From positions 1 to 64,000 of the forward strand of contig NZ_FCOF02000015.1 in the NCBI RefSeq assembly GCF_001544755.2: a DNA stretch of 64,000 nucleotides, read 5' to 3'. This DNA is from Caballeronia catudaia. Its GTDB lineage: Bacteria; Pseudomonadota; Gammaproteobacteria; Burkholderiales; Burkholderiaceae. Made by a program: the position numbers and the translations under genes. Position 1 is the first letter of the stretch. Every line of letters starts with the position of its first letter. Below, one piece after another: positions 19,846-30,661 of the stretch. The notes under the pieces were generated by a model. The model was not told the DNA's origin. It saw only the letters and a program-made list of their open reading frames with translations, and made no database searches.

Positions 19846-21114
19846 TCAATGCCCGTGCTCGGGAACCTTGTGATCGTCACGTTCTACGGCCTGCCGGTGG
19901 TCTTCCGGCTGCGCGTTTGCGTCGTGTATGGCGTTAGACCCGGACTGCGTGGATTGCGTTGCTTCGGACGCCTCTTGCGGTACCGGAAACTCGGCCAGCA
20001 CGCTGGGTAGGCCCGCGTCGGTTTCTTCGGATTCCGCCGTGGCGATTTCGGCGATGGCAGCGCGCAGCGCATCGAGTCCCTGACCCGTGCGTGCACTCAA
20101 GAAAACGCGCGAAATATTACCATACTCGTCCCTTTCAACCGCCTCGCCGCGGGCCGCGAGTTCGGGTACCGCGTCGATCTTGTTGAAGACGAGAATCTGG
20201 CGGATATCGTCCGCGCCAATACCGCGCAACACCTCGTTCACCTGATCGATCTGATCGAGGCGCACCGCGCTCGACGCATCGACGACATGCAGCAGCACGT
20301 CCGCGTGAATGGTTTCCTCCAGCGTCGCGCGAAAAGCGGCGACGAGCTGGTGCGGCAATTCGCGGATAAACCCGACCGTGTCCGACACGACGACATGGCC
20401 CGCCTCCTCGCCGAGAAACACGCGGCGCGAAGTGGTGTCGAGCGTCGCGAAGAGCTGATTGGCCGCGTACGCCTGCGCCTTGGTGAGCGCGTTGAAGAGC
20501 GTGGACTTGCCCGCGTTCGTATAGCCGACGAGCGACACCGACATCGTGCGATTGCGCGCGCGCTGACGCCGCTGCGTGCCGTGCTGGCGACGCAGCTTTT
20601 CGAGCCGCGACTTGAGCGCCTTGATGCGCTCGCCGATCAGCCGGCGGTCGGTTTCGAGCTGCGTTTCACCCGGACCGCGCAAGCCGATACCGCCCTTCTG
20701 CCGTTCGAGGTGAGTCCATGCGCGAATCAGGCGCGTCGACAGATATTGCAGTTGCGCCAGTTCGACCTGCAGCTTGCCTTCGTGGCTGCGGGCGCGCTGA
20801 GCGAAGATATCGAGAATGAGGCTCGTGCGATCGACCACGCGGCGATTCAGCGCGACTTCCAGATTGCGCTGCTGCGCGGGCGCGAGCGCGTGATTGAAGA
20901 TGACGAGTTCGACGTCGTTCGCTTCACATTGCAGGCGCAATTCCTCGACCTTGCCGCTGCCGATGAACATCTTGGCATCGGGACTCTGACGGCGGCCGGT
21001 GAGCGTGACGGCGGGATGGGCGCCCGCACTTTGTGCGAGCAGACTGAGTTCTTCGAGACTGGCTTCGAAATCGATCTTGCCGAAGTCGATGCCGACGAGC
21101 GCTGCGTTAATCAA
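19846..21114 (-). CDS. hflX: Ribosome-associated GTPase HflX
   Basis: A 422-residue translation-factor GTPase that splits stalled or hibernating 70S ribosomes. The N-terminal HflX domain contains GSGKVEELRLQCEAND and GPGETQLETDRRLI. The G domain has G1 GYTNAGKS, G3 DTVGFI and G4 NKID. The C-terminal tail is extended and polar. No ATG exists near the family N-terminus: TTG at 21114 (read MINAALVGIDFG) is the best start, with a poor ribosome-binding site, and the open frame continues ~30 codons upstream. It follows hfq by 86 bp, the classic hfq-hflX-hflK-hflC order. Confidence 0.94.
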   Translation of the reverse strand: MINAALVGIDFGKIDFEASLEELSLLAQSAGAHPAVTLTGRRQSPDAKMFIGSGKVEELRLQCEANDVELVIFNHALAPAQQRNLEVALNRRVVDRTSLILDIFAQRARSHEGKLQVELAQLQYLSTRLIRAWTHLERQKGGIGLRGPGETQLETDRRLIGERIKALKSRLEKLRRQHGTQRRQRARNRTMSVSLVGYTNAGKSTLFNALTKAQAYAANQLFATLDTTSRRVFLGEEAGHVVVSDTVGFIRELPHQLVAAFRATLEETIHADVLLHVVDASSAVRLDQIDQVNEVLRGIGADDIRQILVFNKIDAVPELAARGEAVERDEYGNISRVFLSARTGQGLDALRAAIAEIATAESEETDAGLPSVLAEFPVPQEASEATQSTQSGSNAIHDANAQPEDHRQAVERDDHKVPEHGH

Positions 21115-21200
21115 ATTGATGTTTTCAGATTTTTTGAAGCGACCGGCGAGTTGCTTAATGTTCGTGTTTGGAGTGCAAAGCGCGCCGGTCGCGACGAGGT

Positions 21201-21437
21201 TTAGGACGATTCAGCGTCCGGGTGGAAATTCACCGGGCGGGCCGGCACGACCGTCGAAATGGCGTGCTTGTAGACCATCTGGGTGACCGTATTTCGGAGC
21301 AACACGACGTACTGGTCGAACGATTCGATGTTCCCTTGAAGCTTGATGCCGTTGACCAAATAGATCGACACCGGCACGTGCTCTTTACGCAGTGCGTTCA
21401 AAAACGGGTCTTGTAACAATTGCCCTTTGTTGCTCAT
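21201..21437 (-). CDS. hfq: RNA chaperone Hfq
   Basis: A 78-residue Sm-like protein that forms hexameric rings and pairs small RNAs with mRNAs. The Sm1 motif is in [20 protein letters not shown], and the Sm2 motif is the YKHAIST segment; the N-terminus [19 protein letters not shown] is canonical. The start at 21437 is supported by GGAG ~8 bp upstream. The C-terminal tail is short, as in other betaproteobacteria. It lies 160 bp after der. Confidence 0.98.
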   Translation of the reverse strand: MSNKGQLLQDPFLNALRKEHVPVSIYLVNGIKLQGNIESFDQYVVLLRNTVTQMVYKHAISTVVPARPVNFHPDAESS

Positions 21438-21597
21438 AGCAAACTCCGTGTTTTTTTGCAGGTTGGAAGTATTGTGGACGAAGAAAAAGAGATCCGCCGA
21501 CAATCGCTACACTATAGCCGATTTTCGCTGTTTTACGTTTCCGTGCCGGTCGGCCAAATGGCCAGCGGCGCCGTAACGCAAGGCTTCTCGCGGCTCT

Positions 21598-22938
21598 TTA
21601 TTCCTTGTCCGCGTAAGGATTTTGGCTCGACCGAAACTCTATGCGCAGTGGAGTGCCCGCGAGACCAAAAGTTTCACGGAAGCGCCCTTCCAGATAACGC
21701 TTGTACGTGTCCGTGATCGCGTCGAGCGCGTTGCCGTGCACGACGATGATCGGCGGATTCTGACCGCCCTGGTGCGCATAGCGCAGCTTCGGCCGGACCG
21801 GACCGCGACGGCGCGGCTGCTGGAATTCGACCGCTTCGATGAGCGCGCGCGTGAGCTTGGGCGTCGGCAGCTTGGCCATCGCGGCGGCGTAGGCGTCATC
21901 GACCGATTTCATCAATGCGCCGATGCCCGTCTTCTCGAGCGCCGAAACGTAGTGGAACTTGGCGAAATCGAGAAACTTGAGCTTGCGCGTCAGATCCGCC
22001 TTCGTGCGTTCACGCACGTGCGAATCCAGACCGTCCCACTTGTTCACGCCAACCACGAGCGCGCGGCCCTGCTCGACCACGAAACCCGCGATGTGCGCGT
22101 CCTGCTCCGAAATGTCCTGCTGCGCGTCGAGCAAGAGAATCACGACGTTGGCGTCGGCGATCGACTGCAGCGTCTTCACCACCGAGAACTTCTCGATTGC
22201 TTCGAACACCTTGCCGCGGCGGCGGAGCCCGGCCGTGTCGATCAATGTGTATTTGCGGCCTTGTCGCTCGAAATCAACGTAGATCGAATCGCGCGTGGTG
22301 CCGGGCATGTCGAATGCGATCACGCGCTCCTCGCCGATCAGCGTGTTCACGAGCGTCGACTTGCCGACGTTCGGACGACCGACGATCGCGATCTTCACGC
22401 CGTGCTTCGCCTTCTCTTCTTCAGTCTCCTCCGGCTGATCCTTGTACGCGATGTCGAGCGCGTCGTTGATCATCTCGACGACGCCGTCGCCGTGCGCGGA
22501 CGAGATCGCGCGCGGGTCGCCGAGACCCAGTTCGTAGAAGTCCGATGCGACCGCCGAGTACTTCATGCCCTCGGCCTTGTTGACGACGAGAAAGAGCGGC
22601 CGGCCCGTCTTGCGCAGATAATCCGCGATCGCCTTGTCCTGCGGCGCGAGCCCATTGCGCCCGTCGACGATGAACACGACGATGTCGGCCTCTTCGACCG
22701 CCTGGCGCGTCTGACGCGCCATCTCGTGCAGGATGCCGTCCTTCGCGACCGGCTCGAAGCCGCCGGTGTCCACGACGAGATACGGCCGCTCGCCGCCCAC
22801 GCGGCCTTCGCCGTAATGGCGATCACGGGTCAGGCCCGGCAGGTCCGCGACGAGCGCGTCGCGCGAACGGGTGAGCCGGTTGAAAAGAGTCGATTTCCCC
22901 ACATTGGGGCGCCCGACGAGGGCAATCACGGGTTTCAT
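21598..22938 (-). CDS. der: GTPase Der (EngA), ribosome assembly
   Basis: A 446-residue tandem GTPase needed for 50S subunit maturation. Two G domains are visible: GRPNVGKS near residue 8 with DTGGF, and a second GRPNVGKS near residue 187 with [13 protein letters not shown]-terminal KH-like domain includes [20 protein letters not shown]. Length is typical. The gene follows bamB after a 386-bp gap, unusually long for this cluster. Confidence 0.97.
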   Translation of the reverse strand: MKPVIALVGRPNVGKSTLFNRLTRSRDALVADLPGLTRDRHYGEGRVGGERPYLVVDTGGFEPVAKDGILHEMARQTRQAVEEADIVVFIVDGRNGLAPQDKAIADYLRKTGRPLFLVVNKAEGMKYSAVASDFYELGLGDPRAISSAHGDGVVEMINDALDIAYKDQPEETEEEKAKHGVKIAIVGRPNVGKSTLVNTLIGEERVIAFDMPGTTRDSIYVDFERQGRKYTLIDTAGLRRRGKVFEAIEKFSVVKTLQSIADANVVILLLDAQQDISEQDAHIAGFVVEQGRALVVGVNKWDGLDSHVRERTKADLTRKLKFLDFAKFHYVSALEKTGIGALMKSVDDAYAAAMAKLPTPKLTRALIEAVEFQQPRRRGPVRPKLRYAHQGGQNPPIIVVHGNALDAITDTYKRYLEGRFRETFGLAGTPLRIEFRSSQNPYADKE

Positions 22939-23324
22939 CTGATGTTGTTCAAGGTTGAACGCCAGGCGAACGCGGAACGGGCGGTAGAAACTTCTCGTTG
23001 CGTTCCGCTACGCCGCGCAATGGCTGCGCTTGTCGAAAATTAGCATGGATTTGGCTTGCCGCACGCGAGGTGCGTGGGACCAGCCCTTCGGCGGTCGTCC
23101 GCCGGTCGCCTCTCTGGAGGCTCGTTTCGCACGTCGCCTTCGCGCGACGCGCTTCATTCTTGCACCCTGCTTTTGCGTACGGGTCTTATCGCGACGCGCG
23201 CGCGGCGCCGCTTCTTTCTCGTGCGGCTCTCTGGGGCGAGCCTGCCGCACCGCCGATTCGACGGCGCGCTTGCTGCTGTCAGCCGCGAACGAGCGTCAAG
23301 CTCTATCGCGGCCGATGTTTCCGG
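22939..23324. other. 386-bp intergenic block between bamB and der
   Basis: I cannot support a gene here. Both strands are open for ~80-125 codons but translate to Arg/Pro/Ser-rich sequence typical of GC shadow. The block contains short inverted repeats such as GGCGG-TCGT-CCGCC (23090-23103). It could carry the der promoter, a small RNA, or a copy of an interspersed repeat. See findings. Confidence 0.4.
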
Positions 23325-24470
23325 TCAGTTGCTCGGGCGGAAACCGTAGAGGTCGCCGTCATGGGTCTGCACGACGAGCGTGTTGCCCGCCAGCACGGGT
23401 GCCGCAGTGATTGCGCTGCCGTCGGTCGGCGCACGGCCGACCAGCGCGCCGCTCTCCGTGTTCAGGAAGTGCACGAAGCCCTGGTAGTCGCCCACCACGA
23501 CCGCGCGGCCGAGAATGAACGGCACGCTGACATTGCGATTCTTGAGCGTTTCCGTCTTCCAGAGCTGCGAGCCATCGGACGCGCGGAATGCGTTGACGAC
23601 CGACCAGTCGTCGCCCGCCGCGACCACCTGCTCGGCCTGCGCGAGGCCGCTGTCGCTCGAGAAGTTCTTCTCCCACACCGGACGCCCCGAGTTCGCATCG
23701 AAGCAGCCGATACGGCCCTGGAACGTCACCGCGCAGGTCTGTGCGCCGACGAGGCCCGGGGCACCGGTCACGTCGTTGATGCGCTCGACTTCCGTCACGC
23801 CCTTCGGATACGACACGGGCGCCTGCCAGTAGGCGTCGCCGGTCTGCAGGTTGATCGCCGCGAAGGTGCCGCCGGGGAAGCCCGCGAGCACGGCCTGATT
23901 GCCGGCGAACGTCATGCCCGCCGCGACGCGCAGGTTCAGCGGCACGGCGCGCAACTGGAAGACCCACCGTTGCTCGCCCGTCTGTGCATTGAACGCGATG
24001 ACCTTGCCGTCGATCGTGCGTACGATCACGAGATCGTTGCCGACGAGCGGCGGCGAAATGATCTCGCCTGGCGCCGTGGCGGTCCACAGCAGTTTGCCGT
24101 CGGCGCCGAGCACGTCGACCTGGCCCTTCAGTCCGCCCACCGCCGTGAGGTTGCCGTCACTGCCGACACCCGCGGACAGATCGTCCTTGAGCTTCGTGCG
24201 CCAGACGTCCTGTCCGGTCTTCGCGTCGATCTTGGCGACGGTGCCGTTCGTGCCCGCAGCGAACACGAAGTCGTCCACCGCGACCGGCGAGAAGAGATAA
24301 CGGCCGGCCTTGCCGACACTCGCCTTCCACGCCTGATTGACGTTCAACACCGGCTTGAATTCGGCGAGCGGCACCGGCACGCGGCGTTCATCCTTGGTCG
24401 ACGAGCAAGCAGCCAGCAAGGCGGTCATCGCGCAAGCGAGCGGCACGGCGTAACGTTTCAAAAAAATCAT
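23325..24470 (-). CDS. bamB: Outer-membrane assembly lipoprotein BamB (YfgL)
   Basis: A 381-residue beta-propeller lipoprotein of the BAM complex. The signal peptide ends at the lipobox LLAAC (Cys22). Repeated PQQ-like blades follow, visible as recurring GKxxWxxxL/T units (for example IDAKTGQDVWRTKL and GADGKLLWTATAPGE). The start at 24470 (MIFLKRYAVPL) gives a proper lipoprotein signal; upstream in-frame sequence to 24566 is Arg-rich and unlikely. It follows yfgM and precedes der, the standard order. Confidence 0.96.
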   Translation of the reverse strand: MIFLKRYAVPLACAMTALLAACSSTKDERRVPVPLAEFKPVLNVNQAWKASVGKAGRYLFSPVAVDDFVFAAGTNGTVAKIDAKTGQDVWRTKLKDDLSAGVGSDGNLTAVGGLKGQVDVLGADGKLLWTATAPGEIISPPLVGNDLVIVRTIDGKVIAFNAQTGEQRWVFQLRAVPLNLRVAAGMTFAGNQAVLAGFPGGTFAAINLQTGDAYWQAPVSYPKGVTEVERINDVTGAPGLVGAQTCAVTFQGRIGCFDANSGRPVWEKNFSSDSGLAQAEQVVAAGDDWSVVNAFRASDGSQLWKTETLKNRNVSVPFILGRAVVVGDYQGFVHFLNTESGALVGRAPTDGSAITAAPVLAGNTLVVQTHDGDLYGFRPSN

Positions 24471-24587
24471 CGGTGGACGCAATATGAATGAGTGAATGAG
24501 GTTGATCGGCGCTGGCCGCCGCGTCGCTTCATGGCGACACGCCGGGCCAGCAGCTCCATTGAGCAATGTCGAGTCGATACGGAAACG

Positions 24588-25217
24588 TCAGCCGCCAAGT
24601 GCATCGAGCTTGAACTGAACCAGTTGACGCGCAGACGTGTCGTTCGCGGGCAGCGCGCCGAGCGCGACCTTGTACGCCGCACGCGCGTCGTCGCGCTTGC
24701 CTTGCGCGGCGAGCAGATCACCGCGACGATCGGCGATCACGCCCTTGAAGGCATCGAGCGGCTGATCCGCGAGCAGCTTGAGTCCTGCGTCGTAGTTCTT
24801 TTCGTCGAGCAGAACGAGCGCGAGGCGCAGCTTCGCAATCTGTTTGTACTCGCCGTCCTTCGCGTGATCGATCGCCCACTGCAGTTGCGCCTTCGCGCCT
24901 GCCGTGTTGCCCGCGGCATAGAGCGATTTTGCGGCCGCGAGCGCGGTCATCTGCGCGTAGGCGGTGCCGCCGAACTTGTCTTCCATGTCCGCCGCGACAC
25001 GCGCGACGAGCGCCTGGTCGTTGCCGTTCACCGCCTGCTGCAAATGGTCGTACAGCACCGAAGCCTCGGCCGCCTGACGACGCTGCCAGTAGTTCCATCC
25101 GTTGTAACCGGCCCCGATGATGAGCGCCACGAGCACGATCCAAGTCGTGCTGTTACCCCATCTGGCCCACCAGGCCTTTACGCTTTCGAGTGATTCTTGT
25201 TCGTCGTGATAACTCAT
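24588..25217 (-). CDS. yfgM: YfgM-family tetratricopeptide protein, SecYEG ancillary subunit
   Basis: A 209-residue membrane-anchored protein. An N-terminal cytoplasmic stretch MSYHDEQESLESVKAWWARW precedes a single transmembrane helix (about residues 25-45) and TPR-like helices in the periplasm. In E. coli YfgM binds SecYEG and PpiD and links translocation to periplasmic chaperones. Placement between hisS and bamB is the conserved location. Confidence 0.92.
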   Translation of the reverse strand: MSYHDEQESLESVKAWWARWGNSTTWIVLVALIIGAGYNGWNYWQRRQAAEASVLYDHLQQAVNGNDQALVARVAADMEDKFGGTAYAQMTALAAAKSLYAAGNTAGAKAQLQWAIDHAKDGEYKQIAKLRLALVLLDEKNYDAGLKLLADQPLDAFKGVIADRRGDLLAAQGKRDDARAAYKVALGALPANDTSARQLVQFKLDALGG

Positions 25218-25284
25218 CGTCCAGCTAGTCCTTCCTGCGTTTCATTTGATCCGGCGCGACGCATGCAGCTTTGCTGCCTAAATC

Positions 25285-26634
25285 TTAGGCACCCTCGTCG
25301 TCGGCGGTTGCAACCATCGCATTGATTAGGTATTCGGTCAAGTATTCCGCCGGAACGTTCACTTGCTCGTTCTTTTGCCCTTCGGACGTTTCGCCGCCCG
25401 ATCGGCGCAGCGGCTTGACACCGATCATGCCTTGCGCGAGTTCGTCTTCACCGAGTACGACCGCGAAGGCCGCGCCGCTCGCGTCGGCCTTCTTCATCTG
25501 CGATTTGAAGCTCGCGGACGCGCCGTCCGGGCTGCAATGAAGAATGACGTCGAGACCCGTGTCGCGCAGACGTTCAGCAACGATGAACGCGTGCTCGGCC
25601 GCCTTCTCGCCCTGATGCACGACGTAGACATCCGTACCTTCGGCTTCAGGCGCGAGTTGCTCTTCCTTCAGCAGTTCGAGGATGCGCTCCACGCCTATCG
25701 CCCAGCCACATGCCGCGGTGGGCTTGCCGCCGAGCTGCTCGATCAGCGGATCGTAGCGACCGCCGCCCGCGACCGTCCCCTGCGCGCCGAGCTTGTCGGT
25801 GATCCACTCGAAGACGGTGAGGTTGTAGTAATCGAGGCCGCGCACGAGACGCGGGTTGATCGTGAACGGAATGTTGTTCGCCTTGAGCAGCCGCTGCACG
25901 CCTTCGAAGTGCTTGCGCGACGTCTCACCGAGAAAATCGACGAGCTTCGGCGCGTTCTGCGCGATCTCCTGCATCGCAGGATTCTTGGTGTCCAGCACGC
26001 GCAGCGGATTCGTGTAGAGGCGGCGCTTCGCTTCTTCATCGAGCGAATCGACGTGCTTCTCCAGATACGCGATCAATTCCTTGCGATGCGCAGCGCGCTC
26101 TTCTGCCTGACCGAGCGAATTCAGTTCGAGGCGAATGCCCGTGAGTCCGAGATCGTCCCAGAGACGCTGGCACATCATGATGATCTCGGCGTCCGTGTCC
26201 GGACCCGCGAAACCGAGCGCTTCCACGCCGACCTGATGGAACTGGCGATAACGCCCGCGCTGCGGACGCTCGTGACGGAACATCGGGCCGATGTACCACA
26301 GGCGCTTCGGGCCGTCGTACAGCAGATTATGTTCGATGGTCGCGCGCACCACCGCAGCGGTGTTCTCCGGGCGCATCGTCAGATGCTCGCCGTTCAGCGC
26401 ATCGGTGAAGCTGTACATCTCCTTCTCGACGATGTCGGTCACTTCGCCGATTCCGCGCGTGAACAACTGCGTATGCTCGATGATCGGCGTGCGGATATTC
26501 TGATAGCCGTAGGCGCGCAGCATCGACTTGACGGTGCTTTCGAAGAAGTCCCACAACGCGGCATCCTGCGGGAGGATGTCGTTCATGCCCTTCACGCCGC
26601 TCAGTCTTTCGAGCCGTTTCTTCTGTTCAGTCAT
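25285..26634 (-). CDS. hisS: Histidyl-tRNA synthetase
   Basis: A 449-residue class II aminoacyl-tRNA synthetase. Visible are [10 protein letters not shown] at the N-terminus, motif 2 with [12 protein letters not shown] and [16 protein letters not shown], the HisA signature [15 protein letters not shown] and motif 3 AVGG-type [13 protein letters not shown]. An anticodon-binding domain ends the protein. It starts 6 bp after ispG, so the two are co-transcribed. Confidence 0.98.
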   Translation of the reverse strand: MTEQKKRLERLSGVKGMNDILPQDAALWDFFESTVKSMLRAYGYQNIRTPIIEHTQLFTRGIGEVTDIVEKEMYSFTDALNGEHLTMRPENTAAVVRATIEHNLLYDGPKRLWYIGPMFRHERPQRGRYRQFHQVGVEALGFAGPDTDAEIIMMCQRLWDDLGLTGIRLELNSLGQAEERAAHRKELIAYLEKHVDSLDEEAKRRLYTNPLRVLDTKNPAMQEIAQNAPKLVDFLGETSRKHFEGVQRLLKANNIPFTINPRLVRGLDYYNLTVFEWITDKLGAQGTVAGGGRYDPLIEQLGGKPTAACGWAIGVERILELLKEEQLAPEAEGTDVYVVHQGEKAAEHAFIVAERLRDTGLDVILHCSPDGASASFKSQMKKADASGAAFAVVLGEDELAQGMIGVKPLRRSGGETSEGQKNEQVNVPAEYLTEYLINAMVATADDEGA

Positions 26635-26640
26635 CTGTAT

Positions 26641-27957
26641 TTAGATTGGAGCCGCGGAGGTTTCTTCGCGCTTGCCGTACGTACGCTCCACGTAGTCGGC
26701 TACGATTTGCTGGAACTCGACGGCGATATTCTCGCCGCGCAGCGTCTTCACCTTCACGCCGTCGATGAACACGGGCGCCGCCGGATTCTCGCCGGAGCCA
26801 GGCAAGCTAATGCCGATATTCGCGTGCTTCGATTCACCCGGCCCGTTGACGATGCAGCCCATCACCGCGACATGCATCTTCTCGACGCCGGGATACTGGT
26901 CGCGCCATTCAGGCATCGAGCTGCGCAGATAGTTCTGAATCTGCGACGCGAGTTCCTGGAACAGGGTGCTCGTCGTGCGGCCGCAGCCGGGACACGCGAT
27001 GACCATCGGCGTGAACGAGCGCAGGCCCATCGTTTGCAGAATTTCCTGGCCCACGACGACTTCGCCCGTGCGCGCGCCGCCGGGTTCCGGCGTCAGCGAA
27101 ATGCGGATCGTGTCGCCGATGCCTTCCTGCAGCAGCACGGAAAGCGCCGCCGTCGAAGCGACGATGCCCTTCGAGCCCATGCCTGCTTCGGTGAGTCCGA
27201 GATGCAGCGCGAAGCTGCAGCGCTTCGCGAGCTCGCGATACACGGCGATCAAGTCCTGCACGCCGCTGACTTTGCACGACAGAATGATCTTGTCGCGGCC
27301 GAGACCCAGCTCGACCGCGCGCTCCGCCGAGCCGATCGCCGACTGAATCAGCGCTTCGTACATCACGCTTTGCAGTTCCCACGGCGTCGAGCGCGCGGCG
27401 TTCTCGTCCATCATGCGGGCGAGCAGATCCTGATCGAGACTGCCCCAGTTCACGCCGATACGCACCGGCTTGTCGTATCTGATCGCCGCTTCGATCATCT
27501 GCGCGAATTGCGTGTCACGCTTCGCACCCTGACCGACGTTGCCCGGATTGATGCGGTACTTCGACAGCGCTTCCGCGCACGCCGGATAGTCGCGCAGCAA
27601 CAGGTGACCGTTGTAATGGAAGTCGCCGACGAGCGGCACCGTCACGCCCATGCGATCGAGCTGCTCGCGGATATGCGGGACTTCAGCCGCTGCTTCCGGC
27701 GTGTTGACCGTGATCCGCACGAGTTCCGAGCCCGCTTGCGCCAGTTCCTTGATCTGGATCGCGGTGCCGATGGCGTCGGCGGTGTCGGTGTTGGTCATCG
27801 ACTGGACACGCACGGGCGCGTCCCCGCCGATCGTCACGAGCTGGCCGCCCCATCGCACGTCGACCGCATGCGATGCGCGACGCGCGAGCGGTCCGCCGAA
27901 AACCGGCTCGGTCGAACAAATCTTGCTGCTGATCAGGGATTGAGCTTCGGATTGCAT
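26641..27957 (-). CDS. ispG: 4-hydroxy-3-methylbut-2-en-1-yl diphosphate synthase IspG (GcpE)
   Basis: A 438-residue [4Fe-4S] enzyme of the MEP isoprenoid pathway that converts ME-cPP to HMBPP. The TIM-barrel part contains [15 protein letters not shown] and [12 protein letters not shown]. The cluster Cys lie in [12 protein letters not shown] and [17 protein letters not shown]. The length beyond ~370 residues reflects the mid-protein insertion usual in betaproteobacteria. The start at 27957 (MQSEAQSL) is preferred to the longer frame beginning at 28017. Confidence 0.97.
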   Translation of the reverse strand: MQSEAQSLISSKICSTEPVFGGPLARRASHAVDVRWGGQLVTIGGDAPVRVQSMTNTDTADAIGTAIQIKELAQAGSELVRITVNTPEAAAEVPHIREQLDRMGVTVPLVGDFHYNGHLLLRDYPACAEALSKYRINPGNVGQGAKRDTQFAQMIEAAIRYDKPVRIGVNWGSLDQDLLARMMDENAARSTPWELQSVMYEALIQSAIGSAERAVELGLGRDKIILSCKVSGVQDLIAVYRELAKRCSFALHLGLTEAGMGSKGIVASTAALSVLLQEGIGDTIRISLTPEPGGARTGEVVVGQEILQTMGLRSFTPMVIACPGCGRTTSTLFQELASQIQNYLRSSMPEWRDQYPGVEKMHVAVMGCIVNGPGESKHANIGISLPGSGENPAAPVFIDGVKVKTLRGENIAVEFQQIVADYVERTYGKREETSAAPI

Positions 27958-28079
27958 CGAAAAACCCTTTGGCAATCTGCGCGCCTTGGCAGCGCGGCTG
28001 CGTGTGTGGAATCTCAAACGGGCATCACGTCATGCAGACCGTGATGCCCTCGAATGTGTACCGCGCGAACCCGCTGCGC

Positions 28080-29195
28080 TCAAGGCAGCGAGAGGCGCGC
28101 GACGTTTCCGCGTGCGGAGGAATAGCGCTTGGCATCGACCGGTTCGTCGTCGACCGATAGCGACTCGACGCCCTTCACGTTGCCGACGGTCACCTTGAAC
28201 GGTGCCTCGCCTTCCACGCGCTGCGTGTTGCCGGCGCGAACGAGGCCGGAATACAGTTCCTTGCCGTCCTTGCCGCGCACGCTGAACCAGCTATCTTCCT
28301 TTACTTTCACTTCGACGGCGCCGGAACCGCTTCCCGCGACGCCCGGAGCGGACGACGCTGCAGCAGCCGCCGCCGATGCCGCCTTCGCGGTCGTTGCCGG
28401 CGCCGCCGCGCCGGGCGCGCTCGCACCCTGCACTGCCGAAAGCGTCGACGACGAAGCCGGGAGCGCGTTCGTGCCGAGCGGACGCGGCATCGGCTGCTCG
28501 CCGGGCGCCGCCGCGACTTCCGGCAGCGACGCTTCTCCCGTGTTGGCCGCGGCAGCCTCGTCGGGCGTCGGCGTGGACGATGCCGCGACCGGCTCGTTCG
28601 AACCCGGCGTCGACGACAGGCCGACGCCCGTCGTCGCTTTCAGACGTGCGAGCCAGTTGCTCGAGTCGCCGCCGGTGTGCCACATCACGAGCGCCGCCAG
28701 CACGACAATGATCGCCAGCACGCCCCACACCCACGATTTGCGACGGCCGGACGAATTACCGAGCGGCACGGACACGCGTGCGCGCGGCAGGCCTGCACCC
28801 GACGACGCGGGCACCTTCAGATTGTGCTCGACCGCTTCGCCGTCGCGCCGGAACGCCTGCGTGAACGGCGCCGGATCGGCACCAAGAATCTTCGCGTAAC
28901 TGCGCACGATGCCTGCGGCAAACGTGCGATCGGGCAACTGGCTGATATCGCCCGCTTCGAGCGCGAGCAGCTTCGGCGGCGACACCTTGAGCCGCGCCGA
29001 TACATCGTCGATCGACCATGCTTTCGCCTGACGGAGCTGCGCGAGACGCGCGCCGACTGCCTGCACCGAGTCCAGGGCCCCCGCCGGGCTCGCACCGAAT
29101 GCCGCCCCTTCCGCACCGGTCTGACCGTCGTGCTGGCTGCCGGACCGGTTGCTGGTATGACTGCCGAAAGGCGTCGGGTGCTGCGGCTCACTCAT
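28080..29195 (-). CDS. rodZ: RodZ-like helix-turn-helix membrane protein (DUF4115)
   Basis: A 371-residue bitopic protein. A cytoplasmic HTH_25 domain (about residues 45-115, VGARLAQLRQAKAWSIDDVS) is followed by a basic juxtamembrane region, one transmembrane helix (154-172), a long Ala/Pro/Ser-rich periplasmic linker and a C-terminal DUF4115 beta domain (about 290-371, VKEDSWFSVRGKDGKELYSG). RodZ couples MreB filaments to the cell-wall elongation machinery. Gene position between rlmN and ispG supports this. The pilF/pilW gene often found between rlmN and rodZ is absent. Confidence 0.9.
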   Translation of the reverse strand: MSEPQHPTPFGSHTSNRSGSQHDGQTGAEGAAFGASPAGALDSVQAVGARLAQLRQAKAWSIDDVSARLKVSPPKLLALEAGDISQLPDRTFAAGIVRSYAKILGADPAPFTQAFRRDGEAVEHNLKVPASSGAGLPRARVSVPLGNSSGRRKSWVWGVLAIIVVLAALVMWHTGGDSSNWLARLKATTGVGLSSTPGSNEPVAASSTPTPDEAAAANTGEASLPEVAAAPGEQPMPRPLGTNALPASSSTLSAVQGASAPGAAAPATTAKAASAAAAAASSAPGVAGSGSGAVEVKVKEDSWFSVRGKDGKELYSGLVRAGNTQRVEGEAPFKVTVGNVKGVESLSVDDEPVDAKRYSSARGNVARLSLP

Positions 29196-29373
29196 GCCAA
29201 ATTCCTCGCATCGATTCTTTTCTATAGCGCTGCTGCTGCATTAGGTTCGAAAACTCCGGGCACGATACAACTCCGGCGCCATTGCAGACCGCTTTATAAC
29301 AAAATGTTCGGCTTTTCGTGCCGCGTCCGGCGCCCTCGCCTCTGTTCCGCGGCTTTTTGATTCGAACGCCCCG

Positions 29374-30531
29374 TCAGACCGCCCGCACCTCGATCGTCTT
29401 GCTTCCTGCCCGGCCGGTGCGCTCCGCTAGACGCGTGCGATCCTGCACCGCGCCCGCGAGCTGGCCACACGCGGCGTCGATGTCGTCCCCGCGCGTTTTG
29501 CGCACTGTGGTGACGACGCCCGCATCGATCAGCACCTGCGCGAAGCGCTTGATCTGCTCGTTCTTCGAACGCGTCAGCCCGGATTCCGGGAACGGATTGA
29601 ACGGGATGAGGTTGAATTTGCACGGCACGTCGCGCGTCACGGCGAGCAATTCGCGCGCGTGCGCTTCGCTGTCGTTCACGCCATCCAGCATGCAATATTC
29701 AAACGTGATGAAGTCGCGCGGCGCGACTTTCAGATACCGCTGGCATGCGGCCATCAACTCGCGCAACGGGTACTTCTTGTTGAGCGGCACCAGCATGTCG
29801 CGCAGCGGATCGTTCGGCGCATGCAGCGACACTGCGAGCGCCACTGGCAGATCCGCAGCGAGACGGTCCATCATCGGTACGACGCCGGAGGTGGAAAGCG
29901 TCACGCGCCGGCGCGACAGGCCGTAGGCGTTGTCGTCGAGCATCAGGCGCATGGCCGGCACGACGGCGTCGTAATTGAGCATCGGCTCGCCCATGCCCAT
30001 CATCACGACGTTCGTGACGACGCGCTCGCCCTTGCCGGGCCCGCCGACCTCGCGCCCGAGCGAGCGGCGCAGCGCGAACTCCGCCATGCGCAACTGCCCG
30101 ATGATCTCGCCCGTCGTCAGATTGCGGGAAAAGCCTTGCTTGCCGGTGGAACAGAACCGGCAGTTCACCGCGCAACCCGCCTGCGACGACACGCACAACG
30201 TGCCGCGCGTTTCTTCGGGGATGAACACGGTTTCGACCGCGTTGCCGTTGCCGACGTCGATCAGCCACTTGCGCGTGCCGTCGGTGGAAACGTGGTCACT
30301 GATGATGTCGGGCATCGCCATGTTGGCGCGGCCCTTGAGTTTTTCGCGCAGCGATTTCGCGAGATCCGTCATGCCGTCGAAGTCTTCGGCGCCATATTGA
30401 TGGATCCAGCGCTGCAATTGCTTGGCGCGAAACGGCTTTTCGCCCAGGCTCGCGCAATACGCGGTGAGCCCGGCGGCGTCGAGATCAAGAAGGTTGACGG
30501 TGGTGCTGCTCGTCATGTCGAGTTCTGCCAT
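29374..30531 (-). CDS. rlmN: Dual-specificity 23S rRNA/tRNA (adenine-C2) methyltransferase RlmN
   Basis: A 385-residue radical-SAM enzyme that methylates A2503 of 23S rRNA and A37 of certain tRNAs. The radical-SAM cysteines are in CAVNCRFC (Cys120, 124, 127). The N-terminal helical domain ([18 protein letters not shown]), the [10 protein letters not shown] motif and the C-terminal [18 protein letters not shown] with its catalytic Cys are present. ATG at 30531 or 30516 could be used. It lies 130 bp after ndk and 178 bp before rodZ. Confidence 0.97.
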   Translation of the reverse strand: MAELDMTSSTTVNLLDLDAAGLTAYCASLGEKPFRAKQLQRWIHQYGAEDFDGMTDLAKSLREKLKGRANMAMPDIISDHVSTDGTRKWLIDVGNGNAVETVFIPEETRGTLCVSSQAGCAVNCRFCSTGKQGFSRNLTTGEIIGQLRMAEFALRRSLGREVGGPGKGERVVTNVVMMGMGEPMLNYDAVVPAMRLMLDDNAYGLSRRRVTLSTSGVVPMMDRLAADLPVALAVSLHAPNDPLRDMLVPLNKKYPLRELMAACQRYLKVAPRDFITFEYCMLDGVNDSEAHARELLAVTRDVPCKFNLIPFNPFPESGLTRSKNEQIKRFAQVLIDAGVVTTVRKTRGDDIDAACGQLAGAVQDRTRLAERTGRAGSKTIEVRAV

Positions 30532-30661
30532 TTCAGATTGCGAAGCCCGGAATATCTTTTCCGGGACCGTTCGCGCCGGTTCCTGCTTTCTTACGACTTC
30601 TTCTGCGTCGAGGCGCGATACCGGATCGGCCGCACGGCCAACCCGGCGACCAACGCGAAAA

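Noticed and set aside
23008..23250. 80-codon basic open frame in the bamB-der gap
   Set aside because: Arg/Lys-rich composition without a ribosome-binding site or family features; it overlaps an equally open frame on the other strand.
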